64,000 bases of DNA from Plantago ovata (taxonomy: Eukaryota > Streptophyta > Magnoliopsida > Lamiales > Plantaginaceae), in NCBI GenBank assembly GCA_028274465.1, contig CM051458.1, forward strand, positions 81,736,085 to 81,800,084, written 5' to 3'. A program made the position numbers and the translations under genes. Under the pieces are notes generated by a model. The model ran no database searches. It was given only the letters and a program-made list of their open reading frames with translations, and had not been told where the DNA came from. Position 1 is the stretch's first letter; each line of letters opens with the position of its first letter. Positions 47,654 through 61,418 of the stretch are shown here, piece by piece.

Positions 47654-48835
47654 AAAAAAAAGTTAGTTTCAGGACTTAGTTTCAGAAAAAAGTTGGTTTC
47701 ACAAAAAACGTTAGTTTCACGAGTTAGTTTTAGAAAAAAGTTGGTTTCACAAAAAAAATTAGTTTCACGACTTAATTTCAGAAAAAAGTTGGTTTCACAA
47801 AAAAGTTAGTTGGGGCTTTCTATTCTCAGGTCGGCTCCGTACCGACCTAAACTCAGGTCTTCATTCAATAGTTGCCATGTGGCGCTTAATTTAATCTCAT
47901 CCATTCATTTCGGTTCAAAGTCATTTTTGGTACGATGGATTATAATTAATTTTCTTTAACATTAAAAATCACCACAAAATACAAATTAACTATAATGCCC
48001 TTAATTTCAATTTATATGATTACATATACACGTAAACCTTATTAATTAATCTTAATCACAAACCAAAGTTAATTGATCACAATTAATTTATCCATTTTAA
48101 TGATACATAAACTATCGAACGCTTCTAAATAATATACTTCGTAACTAAACAAATAAGCCTCTGTTATTGTCCTCTACAAATGTTGATAGCTATTGCAATT
48201 AGATTATGGAAAACGAATATCTATCGAACTGTTGTTGAAATTAATTTGATATATATTGATTAATTTTAATTTTAGTTAAAGTAAATTTTTATTTTTAATT
48301 TAATACTTATAAAATAGTAAGAACTTATTTAAATTATTTAAATGAATTTTTTGAAAGTATGGGTATAACTGCACATTTATATATTTTTATCAAAATTTAA
48401 TAATTAGAACGAAATATATAATAAAGACCTACGTTTAGGTCGGTACGAAGCCGACCTGAGAATAGAAAGCCCCAAGTTAGTTTCACGACTTAGTTTCAGA
48501 AAAAAGTTTGTTTCACAAACAAAATTAGTTTCACGACTTAGTTTCAGAAAAAAGTTGGTTTCACAAAAAAAGTTAGTTTCACGACTTAGTTTCAGAAAAA
48601 AGTTAGTTTCACAAACAAAGTTAGTTTCAGAAAAAAGTTGGTTTCACAAATAAAGTTATTTTCACGACTTAGTTTCAGAAAAAAATTGGTTTCACAAAAA
48701 AAATTAGTTTCACGACTTATTTTCACAAAAAAAATTAATTTCACAACTTAGTTTTTCAGAAAAAAGTTAGTTTAAAAAAAAAATTAGTTTGACTAATTAA
48801 TTTCAGAAAAAAATTAGTTTAGTTAGTTTCACGTC
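47654..48835. repeat. Minisatellite of about 47-bp units, split by a MITE
   Basis: Units combine gttagtttcacgacttagtt, tcagaaaaaa and gttggtttcacaaaaaa. They run 47654-47811 and resume at 48474-48835. The MITE at 47812-48473 landed inside the array. Confidence 0.9.
47803..48482. mobile_element. Mutator-type MITE, copy 1 (9-bp duplication)
   Basis: Element 47812-48473 (662 bp) is flanked by aagttagtt at 47803-47811 and 48474-48482. The inverted ends of about 50 bp start ggggctttctattctcaggt. A second copy in opposite orientation is at 60434-61099. Confidence 0.9.
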
Positions 48836-49151
48836 TAAAAAAAGAAGAGATAATTACATATATTACTATTATATTAGTATTAATTTTGAGGGTGACATTA
48901 CACTTTAATCTTTCTCATTAAAATCATATCAATTAAGTTACCTTACCTAACATTATATCCATTAAGTCCAATCTATTTTTTGTAAAACTCACTAGTCACT
49001 ACCTTAGGGTTTTGTTGTGGCTCTCCATCATCATCTTCCAGTCCAGTCACCCAGCCGCCCTCTTCCGCCATGAAGTATCTCCCCCGACTCGATTGACATT
49101 CCCGATGGCGTAAAGATCAAGGTCAATGCCAAGGTTATTGAAGTCGAATGC

Positions 49152-51131
49152 TCAGGGGGAAATTGCACTTTTGGTCCTCTATCTCTTGGTCCTCTGCGAT
49201 TTTGGTCCGAATTATGATGAATTTTGCGAATTCAGTCCTCTTTCCACGTACAGAGCGCTGCCTTGTGTACGGAGCGCTTGTATTCCGTATAGAGCGGCTC
49301 CAACTCATCAAATACAAGTCCAGACAGTGTATTGATGGATGGTGACGTAATTTTGGGGGAAAATTGACAAATCTCAAGAACTTTTTCATCTCCTTCATTA
49401 ATTTTGTGATAAACCCTAACAAGTAACCTCCCACTTTATTTACTCCTCGTCCCTTATGCCGCCAAGTCTCTGAGTTTACGGAGGTTAATAAGCTTTGTAC
49501 AGAGCTTAAGCTCTGTTTTTATACAGCTCATAAGCTCTGTTCTCTGTTTTACAGAGAACATAGCTTATGAGCTCTATAAAAACAGAGCTTATATTAACTA
49601 CATGGCTTATGAGCTAAATACTTACCTTAATTTGAGTGTTTCGCCTGATACTGTGCGCCTTGTATTGACTACTGCAAAATTGGTTTTTCTTTGAAATGAC
49701 ATCAGATTGATAAGTAAACTTTATAAATTCATGCAGGCAGTAAGTGGACATTTTCATGTTTCCTGAGTATCGACTTTGTAAGCTTACTGGCCTAATGTGG
49801 TTGTGTTAAATTGGATATTTATGCAAATTTGGTTTGTTGCTCTTGTTCAATATTTTTTGGGCCCCTTACTCTAGAAGTCGCACATAACTTTACCAAATGT
49901 TGTATAAGGAGCTTTCTCAGAAGTCAAAACTTTGTTCGTCCTTGATTAATGAAGCTGGTATATGACTTATGTCAACAAGGCTGTAAGTTGCATATTTAAG
50001 CTGATATATTTCACTCACAACTCCTCACTGTACATCTTTTTGTGAGCTTTTATTATGATCATAAATAGTTGTACTGCTAGAAAATCTTTCGAACAATATG
50101 TATATGTTGCTCAAACGGACATATGCAATGCAGTTTCTTATTCGCTAGTAGTAATAAGCTGCAGTACACTATTCTATAAGAACTAGCATACTGTTATAAT
50201 TTGGGTTACGTTTTACTTAATGAGCTCCTGTATGTATGCATATTCTCTCTTGCTCATATAAAAGCCTGTTACATTGAGCTTGTGAGTGATCGGTATCCTG
50301 CTGAAGCAATTGACTATAGCTAGAGAGGAACTTATGCATAATTATTTAAAACTACTATTAGCAAGATTGCAGTAATTTTGTTTATTTTTGGCTTCACATC
50401 ACATGTGATTCAAAAGTTTCCGATATGTTTGTATTTCATTTCAATATATTACAGTGCTACCTACCTATTAGTAAAAATCAACAAGATTTGATCTTAGGTG
50501 TTGTATGTCATTTTTTGTTCATAGTTCTTCATGCTGATATGCATATTCTAAAGCTCATAATGCTATTTCAACATCCTTGATGTATTATTTCTTCAAATTG
50601 AACAGAAAATGCAGGAGAGTAATCAGGAAAAGCAAAAATTGATCTGCTACGGGGGTTTATAGTTTACTGTATAGCTAAACATGTGAATGCACTGCTGCAG
50701 TAGCCAAGTAGAGATGAACTTCCTTATGCATAGTGATTTCAAGTGCCTCTTCCATATCAACATCTTCCGGTGACATTCAGATATTCTATAAAAACAGAGC
50801 TTAGTAAGATCTGTACGTACAGAGCTTAATAAAGCCCCGTTAACAGAGCTTAGCTTAATAAGCTTTGTTTAAAAGTCAAGTTGGAATCAAATCGTGGGAC
50901 AATTTTTAGATTTTCGAGAGGAATGGTTTTAAATTGAGGTTTAGGGTTTATATGGAAGGGGGGAATTTCAATTTTTGGGGAAATTTCCCTCCAACAGGCA
51001 TAGAGGACCAAAATCGCAGGTAAAAAACGTATTAGTTCACATACGTATAAAATTAGAGGACCGTATATCTTTTGTATAGGACCAAAACCGCAGAGGACCA
51101 AAAGATAGGGGATCAAAATTGCAATTTATCC
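49152..51131. mobile_element. MULE-type element inserted in the RPL9 pseudogene
   Basis: The left end gggaaattgcacttttggtc and the right end (reverse complement ggataaattgcaattttgat) are inverted. The match continues through ggtcctctgcg for about 55 bp. The interior has long palindromes built on agagctta. Possible diverged 9-bp duplications are gctcagggg and gtccgggag. No transposase is present. Confidence 0.8.
49508..49590. repeat. Long hairpin with 40-bp arms
   Basis: The arms 49508-49547 and 49551-49590 are complementary with about two mismatches and a 3-nt loop. They contain aagctctgttttta and its partner. Further agagctta units are at 50795-50870. Confidence 0.88.
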
Positions 51132-51998
51132 GTCCGGGAGTAAGCTCGTTAAAGACTTCAAGCATTTGAACCTCGATTTCCAGCTCACCACTGATGAGGA
51201 GACTGGACAGAAGAAGCTCAAGGTCGATGCCTGGTTCGACAGCCGCAAAACCACCGCCGCCATCCGCACTGCCCTGAGCCATGTCTCCAATCTCATCAAG
51301 GGTGTTACCAGGGGTTATAGGTACAAGATGCGTTTCGTGTATGGTCACTTTCCGATTAATGCTTCTATTACGTACTAATAACGGCAAGGCGATTGAGATC
51401 CGCAATTTCCTTGGCGAGAAGAAGGTTTCACCTAGATCCATTTTTGTTTTCTTATATTAAAATTTGTTCATAATACTTTGACTGAGACGTTTACTGTTGT
51501 TTAGCTGGTGATTGGATGTTGGTTTTTTTGCCTACCATTCATACATTTCAATGATTTTTTATTGCTTATTCTTTCGAAAAAAAAAATGATTTTATTGCTT
51601 ATTATGTTTAGGTTTAGGAATTGTTCTCTTAGTAAAGTGATTTGTATATATTTAGATAGTGTATGTGATGTTTTTTTCTATCGTTCCGATTCGAATGTTG
51701 CTTTTTGAGATAATCCTAAATTATTTGGTGCATGCTTGGTTAGATTAATAGCTTGATTTCTTCTGAAACTCTATATAGGCATAGTAAAATTAGGGAGATA
51801 TTGTTTCATTGTATGTACAAGTGAACGCAGAGAACTTTTAATGCAAAGTTGCTGCCCTTGTGAAACTAAATTGTTATTCATGAAACAAACTGTTTTAGAT
51901 GTAAAATCAATTCTGGACGTGAAACTAACTAAACTAATTTTTTCATGAATTAGTTTTAGAAGAAGTGATAAACTTCTCATGTAATTGAAAGTATATCA

Positions 51999-52843
51999 TA
52001 AATTCAAGGGAAATTTGCATCAAAATTCCCTGCTAGTTTCATCAATTACACATTAACCCCTACTAGTTCAACAACTACGCATTACCGCCTGTTAGTGCAA
52101 ATCAATTACATTTTAACCCACGACCTTGACTTTTAGCGAATTAAGGCCTGAAACGTACCATTTTGCCCTCATTTAAGTTTTAGTTTTCAAAAAAAATCAA
52201 ACAACTTCAATTCTATTTTATTACATATTTGACTCTAAATTTTTCTATTTTACAAAATTGACTATAAATTATTTAAATTAACCCCCATTAGTTATATAAA
52301 TCTCAAAATGTTCTTAAATATTATAACAAAATGATCCATACACAATTATTGATTCATATTTCACTCAATATTTTTTATAAAAGGAAAAAAAAAAACAAAT
52401 TAAAAAAAAAATTAAAAAAAAATTTGAAAGCTCCTCCAATCGGAGCTGCCCAATGGGAAGCTCCGATTGGAGCTTTAACAGCTCCAATCGGAGCTGTAAT
52501 AACAGCTCCGATTGCAGATGTAAAAGCTCCAACCGGAGCTATACTTTCCGGCAGCTCCGGCGCCGAAAAATTCCGGTGCCGGAGCTGGAGAAGAAGAGGG
52601 ACTTAAAATTAAAAAAAGAAAAAGAAAATAATAAAAGTAAAAAGAAAATAAAATTAAAACATGAAAGGAAAAAGGAAAAAGAAAATAAAATAAGTTAAGG
52701 GAGTGTTTGGCTAGCCACATTTTCAGAAAATTTTAGACTTGGTCGACTCGATTGGGGTAAAACGTAATAGTTGAACTAGTAGGGGGGAAAATGAAATGAG
52801 GTGCACTAACAGGGGTTCATTCTGAAAATTTCCCTAAATTCAA
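51999..52843. mobile_element. Palindrome-bearing MULE-type MITE with 9-bp target duplication
   Basis: Element 52008-52834 (827 bp) is flanked by taaattcaa at 51999-52007 and 52835-52843. The inverted ends are gggaaatttgcatc.. and gggaaattttcagaatg... The centre (52428-52590) carries aatcggagct/agctccgatt palindromes, followed by an A/G-rich tract. Overlapping frames are repeat artefacts. Confidence 0.88.
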
Positions 52844-53000
52844 ATACTTTTAGAAGATACTTTTTCACCACAAAAACAAATTTGAACATTATTAAAATAA
52901 AAATCGTTTGGCACGCGTAGTGTGACACGCACATTCTAGTACATTCTAGTATATACATATATAGTACTAGACTACTAGTCATTGCGTCGCACGTACACGT

Positions 53001-53190
53001 GCGAAACGTTCTCCTTGTTAAACTTTTTTTTGTTAATATTCACTCGATAATTTATTTCTATATTGTTATTGTGGTTATACATATTTTTTTTGTGACGCTA
53101 TACATGCGAAGCGTTCTCCTTCTTAAATTTTATTTTTTGTTAATGTTCACTCAATAATTTATTCCTATATTGTTATTGTGGTTATACGTT
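53001..53190. repeat. Tandem duplication, about 105-bp unit, two copies
   Basis: The block gcgaaacgttctccttgtta through attgttattgtggttatac recurs 105 bp later with few changes. Confidence 0.85.
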
Positions 53191-54925
53191 TTGTTGAGAC
53201 TAATAAAAGGATTTTAAAAAAGACGAAAAAAGTGCTAAATGTTTTTATTTTTTTTAAATGAGAAAAAATAAATTGGAGAAAAATTAAGAATTGGGAAGTG
53301 AGATATCTTATTCAACTATTATTAGATGCTAAATGATGATAATATCTTCAGTGGCAAATTACGGAGGAATCTACCGCCTCAATTAGATCCGACTCTATAA
53401 AAATTTCCTCGTTCATTGGATTAATTCGGGGTGAGCTAGCTGTGAGCATAATATTCGCCTGCCCTACACGACCGCACAAACTGACCATCAATAACTCACA
53501 TTCGCGGACTCTTTTTATGTTAATTAAAATTACTTGCGACTGGCCACGGATTGGGTGGGTTGGGTAGACGGTTATACCCGCACGGGCCATAGTCAACATT
53601 GATAAAGGAGGTAAAAATTTATATGCAATTAAATAAGTATATGAATAGTAACGTGAATTTTACAAAAATATACATGTTATAATTAAAAAAATCAAAATTT
53701 TGGGGTTGACGGTCTCCACCACTGCACCAGTCCCTAGCCCAATCGACCCAACTATATGTATAATAACTTGAGTAGTATTATAGTTAGTACTAGCTAGTTA
53801 ATAGTTATATTAAAAACTAATGTAAAATATCAATAGTAAAAAAAATCAAAATAAAAATAACTAGGTCTTGGTTTACTTATTACTTTACTCCCATTTGCAT
53901 TGCCTTACTCCCATTTGCATTGCCTCCCTCATACTCTCCTCCCAATCCCATTCTTTAATCTGTATTTGGTTATTCTGCTGTTACTTATTTAGTTGATTGG
54001 ATCTTTCTTTCACTTGTTTCTACATTAGGTTAGTCTGAGTATTATTTAGTTTTGCTACATGCTAGGTCCACATATATAATATAGCTTAATTTATCTACTA
54101 GTTAAATTTTTGTCAACGTTTTAGGGTTTGCGAATGTGTTGCGTACACTTAACTGCCACCCGCATGTCAATCTGCTTGTCATCCAACTTGTGGTTTGTAA
54201 TTATGACCACTTGCCTATGGTGGGTCGGTTCGGTATGTGTTCACAAACCGCCCGTGCTCACCTCTAGGATTAATTAACCGGCTGAAAATATTTTCTCAAG
54301 AGGAACCCAAGAAATAAAATTTGGGGGTAAAATTACATATACATTATTCTTTTTTACAAGTTTGAGGGTTAATATTAAAAAATTATAAATATTACCTATA
54401 AAAGTTTTATTATAATTTAAAAAATTTAGGGGTGTTAAGGAATCAAATCAATCGCGAGTTGTTCGTGAAACAATTTCGATGAATGCTCAGATCGAGCTCG
54501 AAACCGATTAGCACGAGCTTGTCAAGCTCACATAATCATTTCATTTTCAAACTTTAATCGATTACCTGAAAATATGGTTAAAGCTTGCGACCAGTAATTA
54601 ATTTCGTACACACACATATATATACACACACACACATGAATGTATTATTTTATTTTTAATATAGACCCATGCATCTTAACTTTGATCTAACCCTTTCATT
54701 GCAAAATTTTATTTTTTTTAAACAAATGATCTTATTTAAAATAAACGTTCTTCATTCGAGTACTTTATTCTGGTAAATATTTTTAATAATTAAATAGCTA
54801 AAAAGGTCAAAATAGGTGTTTTGATATAATATTAAATTGCAGAATCATATTGTAGGAAATAAAATCTTTACACTTTTTAGATGATAAATGCTTTTGAATA
54901 AAAAAATTTAAACTATTTTTTTTAA
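53191..54925. other. Non-coding spacer
   Basis: No recognised gene. The frame at 53348-53599 (minus) has no domain I can name. Short CA/TA tracts lie near 54608. Confidence 0.45.
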
Positions 54926-55060
54926 TCCCTCCGTTCCGATGATATATGGAATTTTTAGTGAGTTATTTTGTTTGATAGTGTTATATTAATATTGTATTTA
55001 ATTTATATTATTGAGTTAAAAGAGTGAGATATGAATAAATTTAAAATGGTGTAAAAGTGG
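54926..55060. mobile_element. Stowaway-like MITE end
   Basis: The sequence ccctccgttccgatgatata resembles a Stowaway terminus. No matching right end is present before the next element. Confidence 0.4.
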
Positions 55061-55075
55061 GCTCAATGTTTATAG

Positions 55076-56570
<1,495 letters not shown>

Positions 56571-57810
56571 TTTAAAATAGTAAAGATGAGATAAGGTGTA
56601 GTATCCAAAAATAGAAATTAATATAAAGAAGGGTCCATTACATTATCTACACCCTTTGTTAGATTTCCCAATTACACATGAGTGACTATTAGATTTTCAA
56701 TCACAAAAAATTACATGTTAGATATCTTTAATTACATCCAGCTCCACGAATTTGAATTTTCGCAAATTAAAATGTGGAAAGTACATTTTTTGCCCCCGGT
56801 CAAAATTCAGATTTTTATTTTGCAATACAAGAAAACAACCATTTAGCGACGGAATAAGCATCCGTAGCGACGGATCGGTGAGTGTAGCGACGAATGAACA
56901 CGAACTGCGCTCTAAGCTCAGTTCGTGCCACGAAACATCCAGTTCATGTTCTAATTAGCGACGGATATGATTTATCCGTCGCTATAATAGCGACGGATAA
57001 CTTTATCCGTCGCTAAATATGTTACGACGGATGAGTTCATCCGTCGCTAAGTCGCGATATACAGACGGTCGACCTTTCTTCTTCCTCATTTCTCTGTTTC
57101 TCCATTTTTTGTTTCTCTCATTTCTGCTTCTTCTTCTTCGCTCGATCCATCTCCAAACTCAATCAATTCAATCAAATTTTATCTCAAATCGAAGCCTATC
57201 CAGAAAGGAGTTCGATCCCTAATCAATTTGGAGGTTTTTTCAACAGTTTGAGGTAATTAACATAAACCCTAAATTTTGGGTATTTTTCATTTTGATAGTG
57301 ATTTTGATTTTGATGTTGATTTTGATTGAATTTGTTCTATGTTTATTGGAGGCTAGGGTACGAGGAGCAAGACACCTCCACCGCCGGACCACCACCACTT
57401 ACTTTCTCCCTCTCTTCCCCATTTAAAAGGTTAGGATTCCTAACTGTCAGTTTATTAATTTTAATTTAGGGTATGTTAATTTTAATTTAGGGTTTAGGGT
57501 TTCTTGAATGAATTTGTTAATTTAGAAACTTGTTAATTGTTAATTTAGATAGTACATCAAGTGAATTTTATTTAATCTGCCTAACCCTTATTTTTTCGTT
57601 TTTCCTTTTTTTCTTGTATGTTATTATGTACTTAGTTTAACTCAATTTTGGAAATGCTTAATAATTAACTCAATAAGCAAAAAGTAAAAAATGATTAATT
57701 AACTGAATAAGAAAAAAAAGAATATGTGACTGCAATGAACACATATTAGAAAGATAGAAAATATAAAAAGTTAGAATTTTTATTAATAATATAGTTTACA
57801 TAACTCAATT

Positions 57811-58110
57811 CTAGTCACTCTTCATCCCCTCGTCCTCGTCCTCGGAGCTTGACTCCTCATGTAGGAGCGACCAGTCGATGACATCTTTTGGTTCCAAAAG
57901 TTGTTGTTGACATATCTTGCAGAAGACTCCTTGGTCTTCTAAGTGCTCAACCTCCTTGTGCTCACAAGGGGGAGGAGTAGGAGATTTGGGGGGAGATGGA
58001 GGAAATGCCTCTTGGAGAGCTTCCTCCATTTCAGCCAACATTTCGGGATCAATTTGTGGTGGGGGAGAAGGTGGGGGGGGGGGGGGGGGAATGTGGGGGT
58101 GTTTCTTCAA
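57811..58110 (-). CDS. Proline-rich/acidic small ORF in the CACTA element
   Basis: A 99-aa frame on the opposite strand to the TNPA-like gene. It has an N-terminal poly-Pro run (a G tract at 58073-58089 in the DNA), a short acidic helix, a Pro-rich stretch, then FCKICQQQ with a CxxC and upstream C/H residues, and a Glu/Asp-rich end. No family recognised. It may be a real exon or a product of the low-complexity tract. Confidence 0.35.
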   Translation of the reverse strand: MKKHPHIPPPPPPPSPPPQIDPEMLAEMEEALQEAFPPSPPKSPTPPPCEHKEVEHLEDQGVFCKICQQQLLEPKDVIDWSLLHEESSSEDEDEGMKSD

Positions 58111-58489
58111 ATCTGAATTTGTTAGGGTTTTTCATATTTGTGTGAGAATATATATGTTAAAATTAGGTGACTTCTTATAGTTGGTGTTGGGAATTCTAAA
58201 GTACAAATACACTTTATTGTTAATGTATTAATGTACACATTCATGTAGTCACATTCATGTATAGGAAAAATTTATGAGACATACATTTATGTAATGACTT
58301 TTAGGATTTTCAAAATTAAAGGATTTTTGGTAATATCTAATCATTTTATAAAGTGTGATGATGATATACGTATATGCATAAAAAAAATACAAACACACTG
58401 TCCTTCGGACGTCCTTCGGACACACCATCACTTCCATATATATAGATTGATGAATGGTATGGTAGGCCTGGGCTTGTGAATGATTGTAG

Positions 58490-58544
58490 TACGCTGGTAC
58501 CGTAACAACAACATTTCTAATGCCGTTGTTACTGTACCAGCGTA
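58490..58544. repeat. Hairpin with 20-bp arms in the CACTA element
   Basis: Arms tacgctggtaccgtaacaac (58490-58509) and 58525-58544 pair with one mismatch across a 15-nt loop. Weaker pairing continues outward. Confidence 0.8.
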
Positions 58545-58708
58545 TTTCAGCCATTCTCAAAGTTTAGTTCAATATCGTAATCATGTAAACCCTCTATTCT
58601 TAATAAGTTGTATATACATAATGTAGTATGTGAGCAAGAAATGTGTCTGGATGTTTAGGAGTTTGAAGTCTCCATCTTTAGTCAGTAACTAAAGATGTAG
58701 ATTTCAAG

Positions 58709-59330
58709 ATGTGTGACAGGTTTCAACCTACTATAGCTTCTAGAAGGATTACAATGCTCATGAAAAGAGAGTTCTTTACGCCTCCTGGGAGTGGCGGAGA
58801 AAGGTGGGCTACGGTTCCTCGACCCGTGAAGGAGCACTTGTGGGAAGAATTCCAGGTACTTTACTATCTTTACTAGAATATTTCTATATTTGATTCTTGG
58901 GGCATTGCCTTAATTATATACGTGTACGTACATTACTTGTTTATCTATTCTTGGGGCATTGCCTATAGTATCTATTCTTGGGGCATTGCCTTTACTGTAC
59001 ATATGTGTACGCACATTATTTGTTCTTGTGGGACACTGATGTGGGATTTTTTGTGGGATTGTTGTGTTGCAGAAATACTACTATGTCCTTCCTGCCAATG
59101 CGGAGGAGATATTGAGGGTATTCAACATCCGGGTGGAAAAGATTCACAGGCATTCGATTTATTATGCCAAGGAAAGGTACTTTCGGCATAAAGAATGGGT
59201 TCGGTACCTCAATCCGGAGCATCGGGATCTGTGGCTGGAATCGTGGCAGAACCATGTGACCCGTGAGCAGGCACATAGGGATGGGACATTGACGGCTGAA
59301 GGGGTCGGTTGGTTAGTGGAGATCTCGTAG
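58709..59330 (+). CDS. TNPA-like plant transposase-associated protein (Transposase_24 type)
   Basis: Two exons, 58709-58855 and 59073-59330, joined in phase 0 (donor CAG/gtactt, acceptor tgttgcag), give 134 aa. The region TVPRPVKEHLWEEFQ joined to KYYYVLPANAEEI, with AKERYFRHKEW after it, has the layout of the plant CACTA-associated Transposase_24 (Ptta/En-Spm) family, which binds element ends. It is shorter than typical members and may be missing upstream exons. A leader-like pyrimidine-rich region lies at 57070-57260. Confidence 0.6.
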
Positions 59331-60433
59331 GATTAGTGCTTTTTAGGATTGTTATTCTTTATCCGTACATTTTAGAATTCTCGTTTATTTTAATGATTAT
59401 CTTCGTACCTTTTAGTTTCTTTGTACGTACACTTTTAGTTTTTTATTGAAATTTCGAGTATTGTAAAATGAATCAATCGTATATATTTTGTTAGACGTAC
59501 TCAATTTTGAGTTAAAATAACAATTTTTCTCATAAATTCAGTAAAACAAAAAATCAATTTAAAAAAAAAATCAGAGAAGTTAGCGACGGATTAGTTTATC
59601 CGTTGCCAAATTCCCCTCGCAAGGGAATGACACGTGTCCCTTAGTTTTAGCTACAGATAACATAATCCGTCGCTATTTATAGATACGGATAAAGTCATCC
59701 GTCTCTATGTTGGTCAACGACAATATAGCAACGGATAAACTGAACCGTCGCTACATATAGCGACGGATAATATTAACCGTCTCTTTATTTTTTAGCGATG
59801 CCACTTTTCGCGACGTCATATTTAGCGACGGACTTTCCGTCGCTATTGGTGTTTAGCGACGGATCGCTAACATATAGCGACGGATGACATCCGTCGCTAA
59901 AATCAGTTTTCCTTGTAGTGTTGACCAAACAATCTCAATTTTTTTATTATACATTTGGCCTCATTATTTTCTATTTTACGCAATTTGGCACTAAATATTA
60001 TACATTTAAGTTACACTTTCTCTAAATTTCAAATTGACCTAAAAAATTAGTATTATAAATTAAACCCAAGAAAATCAATACTTCAAACCGGTGCCAAAAA
60101 AAAAAAATTAGAATAATAATTTTTTTTAATCTTCTTCTTTTTCGAGATCCAGTACCACATTCCGGCTCCAATTTGGAGATGCCAGCTTCGGATTTGAGCT
60201 GCCATGGAAGATTCTACTGGATTTATCCCCTATTTTCTTCATAATTTTCGGTTCCTTTTTTTTCTTTTTGGTTTCTATTTTTTATTTTGTCCGCCAAGTG
60301 GTTGCCACGCTATTACATGTTTTTTTCTTGTTAAATTGTAAAGGTACCAAAGTTGAATAGTATGCCACAATAAAATATTTACATTGTATAATGAATTTTA
60401 ACCGAAAGTTTAGATACATTATCTAGCTTACAT

Positions 60434-61099
60434 GGGGCTTTTTATTCTCAGGTCGGCTTCGTACCGGCCTAAATGTAGGTCTTTATATTATATATTTCAT
60501 TCTAATTTATTAAATTTTGATAAAAATATATAAATGTGCAGTTATACCCCTACTTTCAAAAAATTCATTTAAATAATTTAAATAAGTTCTTACTATTTTA
60601 TAAGTATTAAATTAAAAATAAAAATTTACTTTAACTAAAATTAAAATTAACCAATATATATCAAATTAATTTCAATAACAATTCAATGAAATATTCGTTT
60701 TCCATAATCTAATTGCACTAGCTATCATCATTTGTAGAGGACAATAACAGATGCTTATTTTTTTTAGCTACGAAGTATATTATTTAGAAGTGTTCGATAG
60801 TTTATGTATCATTGAAATGGATAAATTAATTGTGATCAATTAACTTTGATTTGTGATTAAGATTAATTAATATGGTTTACGTATATGTAATCATATAAAT
60901 TGAAATTAAAGGCATTATAGTTAATTTGTATTTTTGTGGTAATTTTTAATGTTAAAGAAAATTAATTATAATCCATCGTACCAAAAATGACTTTGAACCG
61001 AAATGAATGGATGAGATTAAATTAAGCGCCATATGACAACTATTGAATGAAGACCTGAGTTTAGGTCGGTACAGAGCCGACCTGAGAATAGAAATCCCC
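60434..61099. mobile_element. Mutator-type MITE, copy 2 (inverted relative to 47812-48473)
   Basis: Same element as copy 1 in reverse, with ends ggggctttttattctcaggt and the reverse complement of gacctgagaatagaaatccc. No matching target duplication is seen here. Confidence 0.85.
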
Positions 61100-61418
61100 T
61101 AATACCTCATATTAGTTTATAAAAATAGAATTTAGTTTTTTCTTTTTTTAACGGAAAAACAGAATTTAGTTGATTTGCTTTATATTTCAAATTTAGCAAA
61201 TTAGGTAGCTTAATTATCCATGTTTATAAGAAGGGAGCATAAGTTGATCGGTGACATACTGTATACTTGAACCGCCAATAACAACGAACAACGGCTATTT
61301 TCGTAAAGCAGAGAGGGGTGCACAGAGCTGTTAAATTCAATCTTGAACAATTGGATTCAATTGAATTACTCTGCAACTCTCATTAGTCATTTCTCATACA
61401 GTTCTCTTGCAATTCGCC
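61100..61418. other. Upstream flank of the FHA gene
   Basis: Non-coding DNA leading to the ATG at 61419 in a strong context (gccatgg). No TATA box assigned. Confidence 0.4.

Larger units (their letters stand above)
49072..51430 (+). pseudogene. Cytosolic ribosomal protein L9 pseudogene split by a transposon
   Basis: The 5' part (49072-49150) reads DIPDGVKIKVNAKVIEVE after an out-of-frame start. The sequence continues at about 51132-51427 with [58 protein letters not shown] and, after a 4-bp insertion, KAIEIRNFLGEKK. Between them lies a transposon of about 2 kb. The C-terminal third of the 190-residue family is absent, and the homology stops at a donor-like gtttca. The coding sequence is well preserved despite the breaks, so the pseudogene is fairly recent. 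Confidence 0.88.
56820..59923 (+). mobile_element. CACTA (En/Spm) transposon with TTG target duplication
   Basis: Element 56823-59920 (3.1 kb). The right end, read inward, is cactacaaggaaaactg. The left end is caatacaagaaaac, one base off the CACTA consensus. It is flanked by ttg on both sides. The subterminal regions (56840-57050; 59580-59900) are packed with tagcgacgga motifs in both orientations, the usual transposase binding sites. Only a small TNPA-like gene is present and no TNPD-type transposase, so it is non-autonomous. Confidence 0.9.
56632..60330. mobile_element. MULE-type MITE split by a CACTA element
   Basis: The left part (56632-56822) starts agggtccattacattatcta and the right part (59924 to about 60330) continues the family's interior, including ggctccaatttggag at about 60165. 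The CACTA element at 56823-59920 sits between them. The right border is not sharp. Confidence 0.5.

Noticed and set aside
47443-48835. CRISPR-like array
   Set aside because: Units are directly tandem without unique spacers, in a plant nuclear context; they are minisatellites.
53348-53599. 83-codon minus-strand frame as a gene
   Set aside because: No recognisable domain, no splice context, and the surrounding sequence is non-coding.
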